From Clavulina sp. PMI_390 (lineage: Eukaryota > Basidiomycota > Agaricomycetes > Cantharellales > Hydnaceae): DNA of 64,000 bases. The notes under the pieces were generated by a model that saw only the letters and a program-made list of their open reading frames with translations, had not been told where the DNA came from and did not search any database. The DNA lies in NCBI GenBank assembly GCA_015039315.1, contig WIDE01000028.1:78676-142675 (forward strand). The letters run 5' to 3'. Shown here piece after piece: positions 19,981 through 30,687 of the stretch (position 1 is its first letter; each line of letters starts with the position of its first letter). Position numbers and translations under genes: made by a program.

Positions 19981-22900
19981 TCATGCCACAGACTGTAGAG
20001 TTTGTGAGAAACGGCGAAGAGCGGATGACTGGATGTATCCTAGTTTGGTTGCTTCAGAGACGAGCCCGCCGGGCACAGAAGGTTTAGAAGCCTGGAAAGG
20101 GAGATTGATGAAGGTGAATCAGACGTCGAACAAGTCGAGTGAGTATTGAAGGAGAGCCACTTACCGAAGGCAGCTGGAGCTCGAGGAGCTTAGACAGCAT
20201 GCGAGCAAGACACACATTATGCTTCCAATTATCACGATCGCACAGAACTGTTGGCAGCATCTGGATGAGCCTTGGCACCGTCCCAGTGAGGCGATCAAGC
20301 TCAGTAGCTTCAACCGCGTCCAGAATCGCTTCTTGTGAGGCTTTGGTTAGGATAGGAATACGGGTAATACAGTCGATATAATCGATGTAGAGCTAGCAAA
20401 TAAAGCGAATAATTAGCAAGTGGCAATAGGAGATATCATATCATATATACCTTGCCACGATATGCCCAGTCGCTGATCTCGTTGGGATTAAACAGGCGGA
20501 AGAGTGAGCTGAGCAGCGCAAGATCCTCGCGGAGGACGGCTTCAATGGCTAGCTCGTCCATAGCTACATCGTGCGCCTGTTGTGGCATCCTTGCTTGTAG
20601 GTAGTTCAGATAAGCATCAAATGGCTGTCGCTCGTATTGGGAGCGGATGGCCTGGGTGAAATTGGATGGCGTTAGGACGTGAGAGTCACCATCAGCATCA
20701 TCTGCCATACCTTGGCTTCGGCAATCCATGCTACTGGGATGTGAAGCGTCTCCGTGAGCAGAGTTTCTAGCTCGGCGTCCAGCTTGTACACGTTGCGACC
20801 CAGCACAGACTTGACAGAGGGGATTCGACTATCAAGATTATCAGTTGTGCAGGTGAGTAATTTGCCGTTCTTAAGCAGACAAACTGGTACATACTCTGAG
20901 GCACTCTCAAGATGAAGCAAAACGAAAATAGCCTGTTGCCACAGTCCTTGCTGCTCAAGCTGGGCAGCAAAAGAAATGGTGAGCTGACTCGCTTTGAGAT
21001 TAATTTCCTTACGATCGCCGAACTCGCGAATTTTCAGGCAGCTAGTGAGGACGACAGCGACGTGCCATGGCATTCGGTGATCCAAGGGACTCGCTGAATA
21101 GCCTCGAGGAGCAAGGGCATTCTCCAGAGGTACTGAGGGTTCGCCATCAAGTTTGATCAACTCATATAAAGCATCATACTGTGTTGGTTGTCGTGGGATC
21201 GCCCACTTTTTCCCTGTGTACCGAGAGGACTCTTGATACCAAGGAAGAGGTGGGGCAGCTTTTTGAGGGAATGCCCCTTCGTACGACAGCAACGCGTCAT
21301 GCGGACTAGTGTCCATTGAGGTCGCATACCACAGGTGTAACCCAAAACAGCGCTTCCAGTCGAGTGACTGAGCAACGAGAACATCACGGGCTTTCTCGAC
21401 TGGGTCCTTGCTCTTGGAAGCAGGAACAATGCCGACTACGCCAGCAACAAGCGCGTAAACCCTCCTGTACGACTCGTCGATATGAGCATCGACAACTTGC
21501 TCTTGCCACTTCGCTAGTTGCTCTTCGACATCCTCGCGGAACTCTTTGTCTCCTCCGATCTGTGCGATGAGTGTCGCGAGATTGATGTCGCCATTGGTGA
21601 GTGCCGAATCGGTCGCCTTTTCGACTTGATACCCAGTCAGCATCTGAAAGACTTTCGCAGCCCCTTTTGATCCAGTTGTTGAGCGCAGGCTCTCTTCAAC
21701 AGATGGTGATACGCTTTGCTGAAGCCAGTCCGACACCGCACGTTTGCGGCGCAAGGTCATGATCTGACGTTTCGCATCTTCAGGGAGTTCGACTTTTAGT
21801 TTGAGATCAATCTCGTCAAATAAGGCGGATGAGAGACGCCACACGTTGGCTTCGTGAGATTGGTCGTCTGGTCCGAATAACCTGGCAAAGTCACGGAAAC
21901 GAAGGTCGACGCCGGGTACCGCGAATGGAGCAACCCCCTCTTCTACAACGATGTCCGTGTTTTGCTCTTGATGTTGTAGTATTCGCAGTGTGTGATCCCG
22001 TTCATCATCCTCCTAAAAGTCTTCAGTCAGAAACAATGCAAATGTCTCACTAGATCAATCCCCTACCTGCACTGACGCAACAACGACTGGGCGAGCGATC
22101 TTCACGATTGGAGAATGAGCTGGTGGGGTGCTACGGAAACGAAGCTGTAGTGAGATATTAAATGACATAATGACGAATTGTGCTTACAAGTTTGTCTGAG
22201 GACCACAGAGGCTCCCCAGGTGTACAAGGGTTCCTCCTGGGCCCCAGCCAACACGGAATGACCGACCAAGAGCAAGTCCAGCATCCACAGCAGAGCCTTC
22301 CTGACGTTGGGTTATAGATCTGGCGGCAGGAACCACAATCTCAGCATACTTGGTCTCGATGCGTTGAGGGGCGGGGTCTCTCAAATCGAATAAACTAATG
22401 TGGGTCGGCACAGGGGGCTTCTAAATGGTAAAATTGATCGCACAGAAGATCAAGAGAGAAAACAGATGAATTTCATTGCGTCCGAGATTCAACTAAGCTA
22501 GGTACAAAGATGAGCTCACCCCAGTCAATGCCGCTGCCTCCTCCATGCTGACGTCTTGGCGTAAGGGGCCAGTGGTTATCCCGCTCGCTCCAAAAGCAGA
22601 CTTTGGTAGCACGGGTTCCTCCACGCTTTCATCGGCATCAGCATTGGCGAATAAAGATGCTTGCATGACATTGACACGACGAGGGTCGAGTTCAATACGT
22701 GAGGTGAAAGGGCCCATAGAGACATCCCCGACAGGAGTATCCATCTCTTCTTCTACTTCGAGAGCATCAGATCGACTGGTATCAATATCATTCTCCTCGG
22801 CATCTTCTTCTTGCTCGGGGCTGGGAGTGCGGGACGGAGGGGCCGCGATCGTTTTATTGGCAGTGGCAGGGGCGCTACGTGGGGGTGGAAGTTCGAAAGA

Positions 22901-25900
22901 TGCTTCCTCGTGACTTTCATTATCTTCTTCATCTTCGTCGTCAGAGTCATCCAATCCGTAACGGGTAAAATGTGGGACCTCGAACACCCAGATACCCGTC
23001 TCAATGTCGAATGAGATAAATGTAGTGTTCTCCTTGTTTTGGATAATGCGCATGTGTTTTTTGTGGCGAGGGTGATCGGGATCTTTGATGAACTCGCGAG
23101 TGGCACGGTCGGTCGCCCAGCACTTTTCGAGAGTGATACGGGCTGGAACGTTGAGACCTTCTCCAGGGGGAGGCTTGAGCGTTTCGTCCACGTAGACGAC
23201 ACACGACCGGTCAGTGAACTCAATGACACCACCGGGGATATCAGCAATGGCGTTGAGTGAAGTAAGATCGACAGGTTTGAGGAAGGTGATTTCACCAACA
23301 CCAACGCGGCCGACAGTGAAGTTCTCCAAGTGAGACAGGTCCGTGAAAGAGCGCTGTTTGAGCTCGGCAATAGAGGGGCGAGTCCAGTAGTCACCCTCCT
23401 TGCGCTTGGAGGGCGAGGTACTAAGAGCCGAGGGGGGATTGCTCGAGGGAGCTGCAGCTGGGCGGGATGGAGTGGGCGTGGACTCACGTCGACCACTTGT
23501 CGACGCACCAAACAAGCCGGTGGAGCGTGAATCGTTAAGAGCTTGCTGAGCAGCAGCATTCCAATGGACCTTTGCTCCTGAGCCTGATGGGCCACCAGAG
23601 GTCGCAGGGGGAACAGAGGTCGCTCGGCTGGAGTCCTTGATGCTATCGGCGTCGAGCTTGAGGGGCATGGTAAGCTTCTTCACGCTCGTACGAGGGCGGA
23701 AAGCATCGGAGCTGATACCGGGGGAGCCCTGACGATTGATAGAAGACGCGAGAGATTCGCTGAGTGAGCCACCAAACGCTGGGCGGGGGGCGAAGGCATT
23801 CGAGGACTCGCCGGGACCAACGCTTGAGGCACGGAACATAGAGGAACCAGAGAGGTCCTGAGGTGGGTTGGAAAAACCACGAAGTCGGCTGATCGTTGGA
23901 CTCGCCTGGGGCAGGTGACGCATGGTGTAAGAGAATGCAGGCGCAGGACTGCCACCTCGACGCTTATCGGCGTCCTTGATGTGGAGGATAGAGCTATCGT
24001 TCAAAGCTTGGCTGATAAGAGAGTTGGAACCGTAGATATTATTCCCATCAATCGAAGCGGCGGCCCCAGGAGATTGCTGAGCCGATTGTCCAAACAAACT
24101 TGTGGGGCGGGCAGCGAAAGCAGTTGACGCGCCGAAGCCACCAGTTAAGCCACCAGCAGTGGAGGTACCAAGGGTTGGGGGTTTAGGAGCTCCAAAGAGA
24201 CTGCCACCACTAAACAAACCTCCTCCCGCTGCAGGTTGAGGTTGCTGTTGGGCAGGCTGCTGTTGAGCGGTTGATTGACCAAAAGCTCCGAAAGGCGACG
24301 CGCTGGTTTGAGGCTGGGTTTGGAGGCCGGGAGTAGTAGCTGGCTGTCCAAAGGCACCAAACGCGCCTTGAGTAGTTCCAGCAGGCTTACCAAGAGCGCT
24401 ACCAAACGCACCCCCGCCGAATAGACTACCGCCTGTCGCACCAGCTGCAGGTTGTGCAGTTTGTTGCTGAGACTGCTGCCCAAATGCACCAAACAAGCTT
24501 CCCGTGCCAGTGGCTGGCGCGCCTGGATTGGCGGCTGGAGGTGCAAGTGAGCCAAATGCAGATGGGGTAGATTGCTGAGGCTGAGTGGGTTGCTGTGGCT
24601 GACCAAATGCTCCAAGAGTTTGTGGAGGCTTAGGCTGGCCAAAGGCGCCGAAGACAGACGATGGCTGCTGCGGCTGCTGTTGTTGTTGTTGTTGCTGTTG
24701 CTGCTGTTGCTGCTGAGGTTGTCCGAAGGCACCGAAACCTCCAGTGGCAGGCTGAGCTGGTTGGCCAAAAGCGCTAGGAGCCTGAGCAGGCTGACCAAAA
24801 GCACTAGCACTCGGCTGGGCAGGCTGGCCAAACGTGCCAAAAGCACTTGGAGCAGCTTGAGTGCCGCCTGCAGCCGCACCTGCGAACGTAGTGAGCAAAC
24901 GACAGGAAAGAAAGTAATGTGATTATTGTACATACCAGCACTTGGGAAGAGACTTGAGGTCGAAGCGGCGGGTTGGCCGAATGCACTTGGTTGTTGTTGC
25001 TGTTGTTGAGGCTGCTGCTGCTGCTGACTGGTCTGACCGAAAGCACCAAAGCCAGTCCCGGAAGGAGTGCTACCAAATGCGCCAAAGGTCGAACCAGCTG
25101 GTTTGGGTTGTCCAAAGGCGCTGCTACCTGACCCGAAAGCGCTTGTTTGCTGTTGCTGTTGCTGAGGTTGACCAAAGGCAGAAGGCGCAGCGGGAGCCCC
25201 AAAGGCACTTGGCTGGGGAGCACCAAAGGCACTAGGTTGAGCAGGTTGACCAAACGCGCTGGTTGTCGGTTGCTGTTGTTGGGGCTGTCCGAACGCGCTG
25301 GGCGTTTGACCAAACCCGCTGGGCTGGGCTGGCTGACCAAATGCACCGGCTCCACTAGGTTGGCCAAATGAGCCGAAACCAGTCCCACTAGCAGCTGGTT
25401 GTTGCTGTTGTTGCTGCTGCTGCTGAGGCTGCTGTTGGCCAAAAGCTCCAAAACCTGTGCTACCAGAGGTCGAGGCGCCAAAGCCTCCAGTAGCAGGAGT
25501 TGTACCCATTTGATTGGCGTTTTTGCGGCCCTGGGCATAGTCTTGGACACGAAGTTCCTGTAAGCACAGCGATGAGTCATCTGTAAAGGTAAAAGGCACG
25601 GAAGGGACCAATCCATACCTCAAGCGAGTAGTTTCGATAAGCAGGCATCGCACTGATGGTCTGGAAGTGCTGGGTCACTGGAGTAGCACCCGCGGTATCA
25701 CGTTCTTGAGTGGCAACGTAGGGGGGTGATGCAGTACCCGTTGCAGGAGCTGGAAGAAATAGTCATCAGTTACACATACTTGGGGGACAAAGAGACAACA
25801 GGATCCACATACGTTGAGGGTTTGCAGCGGCTCCGAAGCCGCCGGCAGGCTGGGCTTGGCCGAACGTAGTAGACGCAGGGCGAGCGCCAAACGCGCCAGC

Positions 25901-26373
25901 GGCAGGGGCAGCACTAAACGCCGATGGGGTAGCGGCAGGCTGGGCTTGGCCAAAGGAGCCGAAGCCTGTGGATGGCTGGGCTGGCGTAGTGGATCCGAAG
26001 GCGGTCGATGCGCCAAAAGCCCCGGCAGGGCGACCAAACGCAGACGCAGAAGTAGCAAACCCGGTCGAGGGAGCGGCACCTGAAAGCGCGCGGGGAGGGG
26101 GGTAAGCACGTCGGGAGGAAAAGCGCGATATAGAGGATAATACGCGTACCAAAGCCTGTAGAAGGTTGCTGCTGTTGTGGCTGACCGAAGGCACCAGTCG
26201 GTTGCTGTTGAGTCTGTTGTCCGAACGCTGGAGGTAGGTAAGAGGTTAAGAGAGGACCGGGTGGCAAGTTTTCGGCACAAGTCCAGGATTAACGAATACA
26301 GACCTCCGAAGCCGCTTTGCTGTTGCTGAGGTTGCTGCGGGTTACCGCCGTTTTGGCCCCATTGAGAGAACAT
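19981..26373 (-). CDS. NUP98: Nucleoporin NUP98-NUP96 precursor
   Basis: The ATG at 26373 starts MFSQWGQNGG. Order of parts: FG/GLFG-type repeats with FGAF, FGQP and polyglutamine runs; a GLEBS-like Gle2-binding segment across an intron (ISAMPAYRNYSLE then ELRVQDYAQGRK, about 25520-25650); more GAFGQ repeats to about 24100; a linker; the autoproteolytic domain from DYWTRPSIAELK (about 23395) to VPHFTRYGL (about 22957-22985). Next is the NUP96 part, with DAGLALGRSFRVGWGPGG (about 22250), MWRLSSALFDEIDLK (about 21840), KWAIPRQPTQYDALYELI (about 21200) and a last exon ending RRFSQTLQSVA at 19981. The known family precursor cleaves itself at HF before Ser or Thr, giving a permeability-barrier FG protein and a scaffold member of the Y-complex. 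Here the residue is Thr. Roughly 1,850 residues and many short introns are implied. Confidence 0.93.
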
Positions 26374-26568
26374 GGCTCACGACGTCGCTAAACGCGACAA
26401 TTGGGCACGAGTCAGTTCAAAGCTGAGACAACAAGTGTCAACAAGCCTAATCGACAGTAAGCGCCACCACCGCCCTCCCATGGTGTCATTTCAGAAAGGT
26501 GTGTTCCCAAAAGCAAAATATCGCGTAATTAAACGACAATATGCTAGAACACAAGACAGTGGTATAAT

Positions 26569-29389
26569 TTATCGCAGAAGATCCATAAATGTTTGATAAG
26601 TTATGCTTCCTGAGGCTTTCTTCGTCCCAAGTGTGTCAGCCTCATAGAACAAATTCGCCAGCTTCTTAGCTCGTCGCAAAAGCTTCCGGTTCCGAGCCCT
26701 TCTTGGTCCATTTTCCGAGTAATCCGCAAGGTCGAGACTGGATAATTCTTTCAGCAACCCTCGTTTGCCCTCGACACTCTGCAGGTATTGCTCCAAATCT
26801 AAAGCATGTCCGCAGATCGAGGACACGAACGCATAAAAGAAAGACTCCAGCTCAAATTGGTATTCGGTTCTGTGGGGAGCTTGTTCTTCGGCTGCCTGCA
26901 GCACTCCGATGGCAGCGAATGCCGGATCGTAAGACGATTCAGCCTCAGGGCCGGAATGATGGTCCCGAATTAACGCCGCGTTATCAAGGCCAAGAAGCAA
27001 TCCTTGATAGTTGTCTTTATGAGATACCATGAGAGTATTTGGTGTGATGTTGCGATGAATGATTCCCGCCTCATACAGGTTATGATGGACTATGAACCAG
27101 TCAGGCTTTCATCCACATGGGCATGGAGTTATCGAGGGGAGAGCTTACTTTCAACGAGTGAGATAAATGCCTTGCGATACACTTCTGGGTCATCAACGTC
27201 ATCTAACGAGATGAATGGCTCCATTACGGAGACGCAGAGCATTGATGCTGCCACCTCCCTCGTGCTCGTTCTGCTCCACCCCGGGAACGCGCTGGCAGGT
27301 AACGTATAGCTCCCAATGATCTTGGCTACCCCCTTCACGCCCCGTCGCTCGGCCTCTGCATGCCATTTGTCCTCACTATCGTCCTCACCATCCAGATCAG
27401 GCCCCCACCGGAATGAAAGCACGGCCTCAGAAAGCTCAGGGTGATTTCGGCTGAGCGGGGGACCAAGGATCTTTTGTGCAAGGTATCGGGTCGTAGCAAA
27501 CATGTCGCTAGTGTCTCTCAGTGGTGATGAGTGGGGACCGATCGGTGATTGTAGTCTGAACACCCAGGGAAATAGGCGGAGCTCCAAATTTGATGCCTGG
27601 TCTGACAATTTAGTCATGTCAAATGGTGATCCCCCGCGACCCTGCCAATCCAAAGATTCATGCAGTCCCCAGCCCGTCACGTTGCTCGAAAACAAGCAGA
27701 GGAGCGATGTAGTCAGGAGTTCTATTTGGCCGTTATCTTCCAAGTCGATTGGCCCGCCAAGCACTCCACCGCCTCGGTCAAAGAAAGAGAAATATAAAAT
27801 CTGTTGTTTCGGGACATACGTGATATGATAAACGTGTCGCCGAGCAGGACAGGAAGATAGTAGCCGAATTGAGTGCTCCCGAAGAGGGCCAATCAAACTG
27901 GAAAGTGCGGGCGTGTATGAGGATGTGTTGTTCTGTAAAGAGGCCTGAAGGGTAGCCCCTTCTATGATCTGAAGCAACCCGTAAGCATGTTCGGTCTCAC
28001 TTTGTACCGCCGAGTCCCCTGGACATATCGAAAATATCTTCGGCCCATTGTCATCTTTGTAGAAAGACAAGGGCCTAAAGTCAAATTTGAGATGAGAATC
28101 ATCGGGGTTGAGTTTTTCACATGCTACCCCAGATATCACTCGAAGCAAAGAAACAAAGCCATCTGATGAAGCTGCCCTATTTCTAGTCCGTGTCGTCAGC
28201 GCCTGGAATGGTGGGTCGTCCATGAGCTCTTCGGCTACAATCTTTATGTCGAAAGCAGTTGGTTTAAGGAGGAACCAGTCCAGGAACATTTCAGGCGGTA
28301 CAGAAATGAAGTTTTGGGCAAATCTCCCGTCAGCTCCGGGAGATATGTTACTCGGGTATTCCACTCGGTCAGCGAGTAGGGGCTCCGGCCCTTCGTCGAC
28401 GACAACCACCTCTACACCGTGCGCGGCCCAGGCTGAATCAGTCATGAGGCCCTTTCGTCGGCGAGCGTACATGTCAGGGTCTTGAGGAACGTCGGCTTCT
28501 TGGACACTTTGGTTTACTTCTGTGCGCGCCAAAGGTCGCTGAAGGACGACATCATCTCTTGGAGCCACGCCTACGGTACGAGGGGAATTTTAAAGTAAGT
28601 GTGAAGAGAAATCATGTAGAGGAGGGATACTAACCAAAATCGGGAACATTCACAGGGCGCGGGAGTAGCGCGCGAATCTCGCTCCCCACTATTGGGCGAA
28701 GCTGCTTGATTTTGTCGATATCATGGTGCTCAGGAACGAAGTACGACGAAGGCATATGGGCAAGGCACGCGGTGTACTGGTCGCTCTCGGAGACGGTTTG
28801 CAGCTTACGGGCATATTTCCAACTGTCGAAGTAAGCAACTAGCAGGAATCAAATCATGATGTGATGTCCGTAAAAGGTGATATTGGTGGAAACTCACTCA
28901 TATGCCAGTACTTGTAGCGATTGAATGTGGTGTTCCTTTGAGCTGTGAAAAGGAATTTCCACAGCCTGGAACCATCCCCCTGGTGTCGAAATGTTAACAG
29001 GCCCTGGCCATGTCGTTCACGCCTCAGAACTATTTAGCTTGGTGACTTAGATAGACACTCACGTATCTGATTATAGGCTCGTCCCACTCTCTTCCATCGG
29101 CCAGATACTGCACCCAGTAGCGTTTGAGCCGCTAGTTACGACGATTTCCGAAATTATGAGTAGGACTTACAGAAGACCGCAACAGGTCCGAGGTGCTGAG
29201 ATCGTCCCGCCACACCAGAACTGCGCCATGGCCAAGTTCCTCAGCTTCTTCCTGGCTAAGTGGTCGCGGCCAAGTATGGAGTAAACCACATTCGACGAGG
29301 AACAAAACAGCCGTAGCATCGTCCGCGGTCCTAACGAGCAGCGAGGAGTGTGAGAGTAACGGGTGAAGGGAATCAGGGGGGTAGAGCAT
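26569..29389 (-). CDS. FunK1-type protein kinase-like protein, probable pseudokinase, with unusual N-terminus
   Basis: The chain was joined in phase from an ATG at 29389 (MLYPPDSLHP). The first exons hold VRTADDATAVLFLVECGLL, GHGAVLVWRDD, RYWVQYLADGREWDEP and WKFLFTAQRNTTFNRYKYWH. This block faintly recalls the WOPR (Gti1/Pac2) DNA-binding fold, which is a weak suggestion. A linker exon with FDSWKYARKLQTVSES follows, then a long exon (28571-27130) typical of fungal FunK1 proteins: ITYVPKQQILYFSFFDRGG, EAVLSFRWGPDLD. The catalytic loop reads AGIIHRNITPNTLM, so HRD is HRN, and the metal motif is LLLGLDNAAL with no DFG or DFD. The end is at 26569. The long exon starts at an acceptor and has no AUG of its own. 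Two separate genes remain possible, with a start near MPSSYFVPEH (about 28745). Confidence 0.7.
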
Positions 29390-29693
29390 ATTGGACAGTC
29401 GTTTAGCTGGAAATCGGCGTTGAGTTGGATGCACAGAGCTTCACCGCTCGTGGTGGTTGTTCGGCCCACTCGTGAATCCTGAACACGTTCTGTCACGTAC
29501 CTGGCGTCACGCCGTCTCGCCACATCTCGACCCCTGAGGCCTCGACATTTCAGTCTTGATGCGGCCAAATGCTGGTGATAACGTCTAGTATTACCAATTA
29601 AACCTAAGCATTTGTGCTTAGTATTTACCGTAATTACATTGGCTTCGCGGTGGTCCCACACTGAGGACACTTGCGGATAGACTCATTCTGAAT

Positions 29694-30412
29694 TCAGTTA
29701 TTGATCAAGGGTTTAAGCTGAGTGCCCAGGTCTGTGCAATGGAAAACTTCCTCCCGAATGATGACGGGGTCGGTGTGGACTGGCTCCCTGCAGTACCAGC
29801 GCAATCGATCTATCGCAGAGTGAGCACATTACGCCATGTGATTGGAGCAACGAGGACCATACCTAGGGAGGCTGGTGGTCTTTCACACTCGATGACTATT
29901 CCAACCGTATCTGCGAAGCGCACTGGGTTGTGAGGGGTGTTGGCTAGTTCATATAAGACAGCGATCGTTGCGTGTTCATGATGAGTCATCCATTTGTGTG
30001 CGTCAGAAAGTTTCATAAATGAGGGTAATTTCAGAATCGAAATGGCGACTGTCAACCGAGTCAGATGTATCTCACGTGGCAACAGGAACATTTCCCCTTC
30101 TTTGATTGGGATATCACGGAATTCGGTCCCATCTACCACCCGTAGCAACATGTCACCTTTGTACTGGTAGAACCATTCCTGAGCAAATCGAGTCAGTTAT
30201 ATGACTCGTGAGCACACAAGGGAAAGCTTGAGATGATGAGCAGACCGTACTTGGGTTTCATTGATATGATAGTCCGATCGCTCATTCGGCCCACCGACTG
30301 CCATAACAATCAGGTTGCCCTTGGAGTACAGCAAGAAATTCCCGACGGGTGGCTTGAGAAGATGAGAATACTCCTCCAGCCATTTGGGGATGTTGATCAC
30401 TGGGGGCAGCAT
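29694..30412 (-). CDS. BNA1: 3-hydroxyanthranilate 3,4-dioxygenase, truncated by an in-frame TGA
   Basis: The ATG at 30412 starts [15 protein letters not shown]. Exons then give [74 protein letters not shown] and [10 protein letters not shown]. These are the cupin blocks of the enzyme; HINET and the HNPVRFADT region carry the iron ligands. The enzyme opens the ring of 3-hydroxyanthranilate in the kynurenine route from tryptophan to NAD. At 29696-29694 a TGA follows LKPLINN, where family members normally have a Trp codon. The frame then stays open for IQNESIRKCPQCGTTAKPM to TAA at 29634, including the CxxC of the small C-terminal metal site. The cupin core is complete, so the truncated protein might still fold. 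Sequencing error, readthrough or a real nonsense change are all possible. Confidence 0.85.
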
Positions 30413-30687
30413 GACTCGATCGAGGTGTGTGTTTGTGTGCGAGATGAGGCTCGGGGACCCTGAATCGCCAGGTTTTTTGGTGGCTTGATAGATAGGTGTT
30501 GGGTCTTGTTGACGTTCCCAAGTCACGCGTTTCCTATTACATCTCGCAGTTTCCTTCCACTTCCCTCCATCTCACCCGCAGCCATACCTCTGTCGCGCGT
30601 TTTACAGTCGCTGGTCGTATGCTCACATCCCTTATGCAGCCCCGCGTGCTCCTCTGAAGGCAGATTCTCTGTAGGCCTTACTCTCAG

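Larger units (their letters stand above)
12688..20060. repeat. Segmental tandem duplication 2 (PGM start, SDR, F-box gene, NUP98-96 3' end)
   Basis: Homologous pairs in the same order are SDR1 (12688-14214) with SDR2 (17291-18863); the SDR to F-box spacer (about 14650-14935 with 19310-19575); the F-box gene start (14965-15135 with 19575-19745); the F-box 3' flank (about 16600-16800 with 19755-19945); and the NUP98-96 terminal exon (16800-16900 relic with 19945-20060). The junction lies near 16900, where NUP-tail homology stops and is followed within about 100 bp by a PGM relic. The right copy lost about 1.4 kb of F-box coding sequence. Confidence 0.85.

Noticed and set aside
24145..25653. Long open frames overlapping the FG-repeat exons on both strands, including Leu-rich and Ser-rich proteins
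   Set aside because: They arise from CAG/CAA-type repeat composition read in other frames. Only the GAFGQ and FGQP frame matches the nucleoporin family and splices into its neighbours.
27129..28568. A separate gene starting at 28568 with a protein beginning APRDDVV
   Set aside because: The codon at that point is GTG just after a clear acceptor. Upstream exon sequence ending NVPDFG joins in phase, so this is an internal exon.
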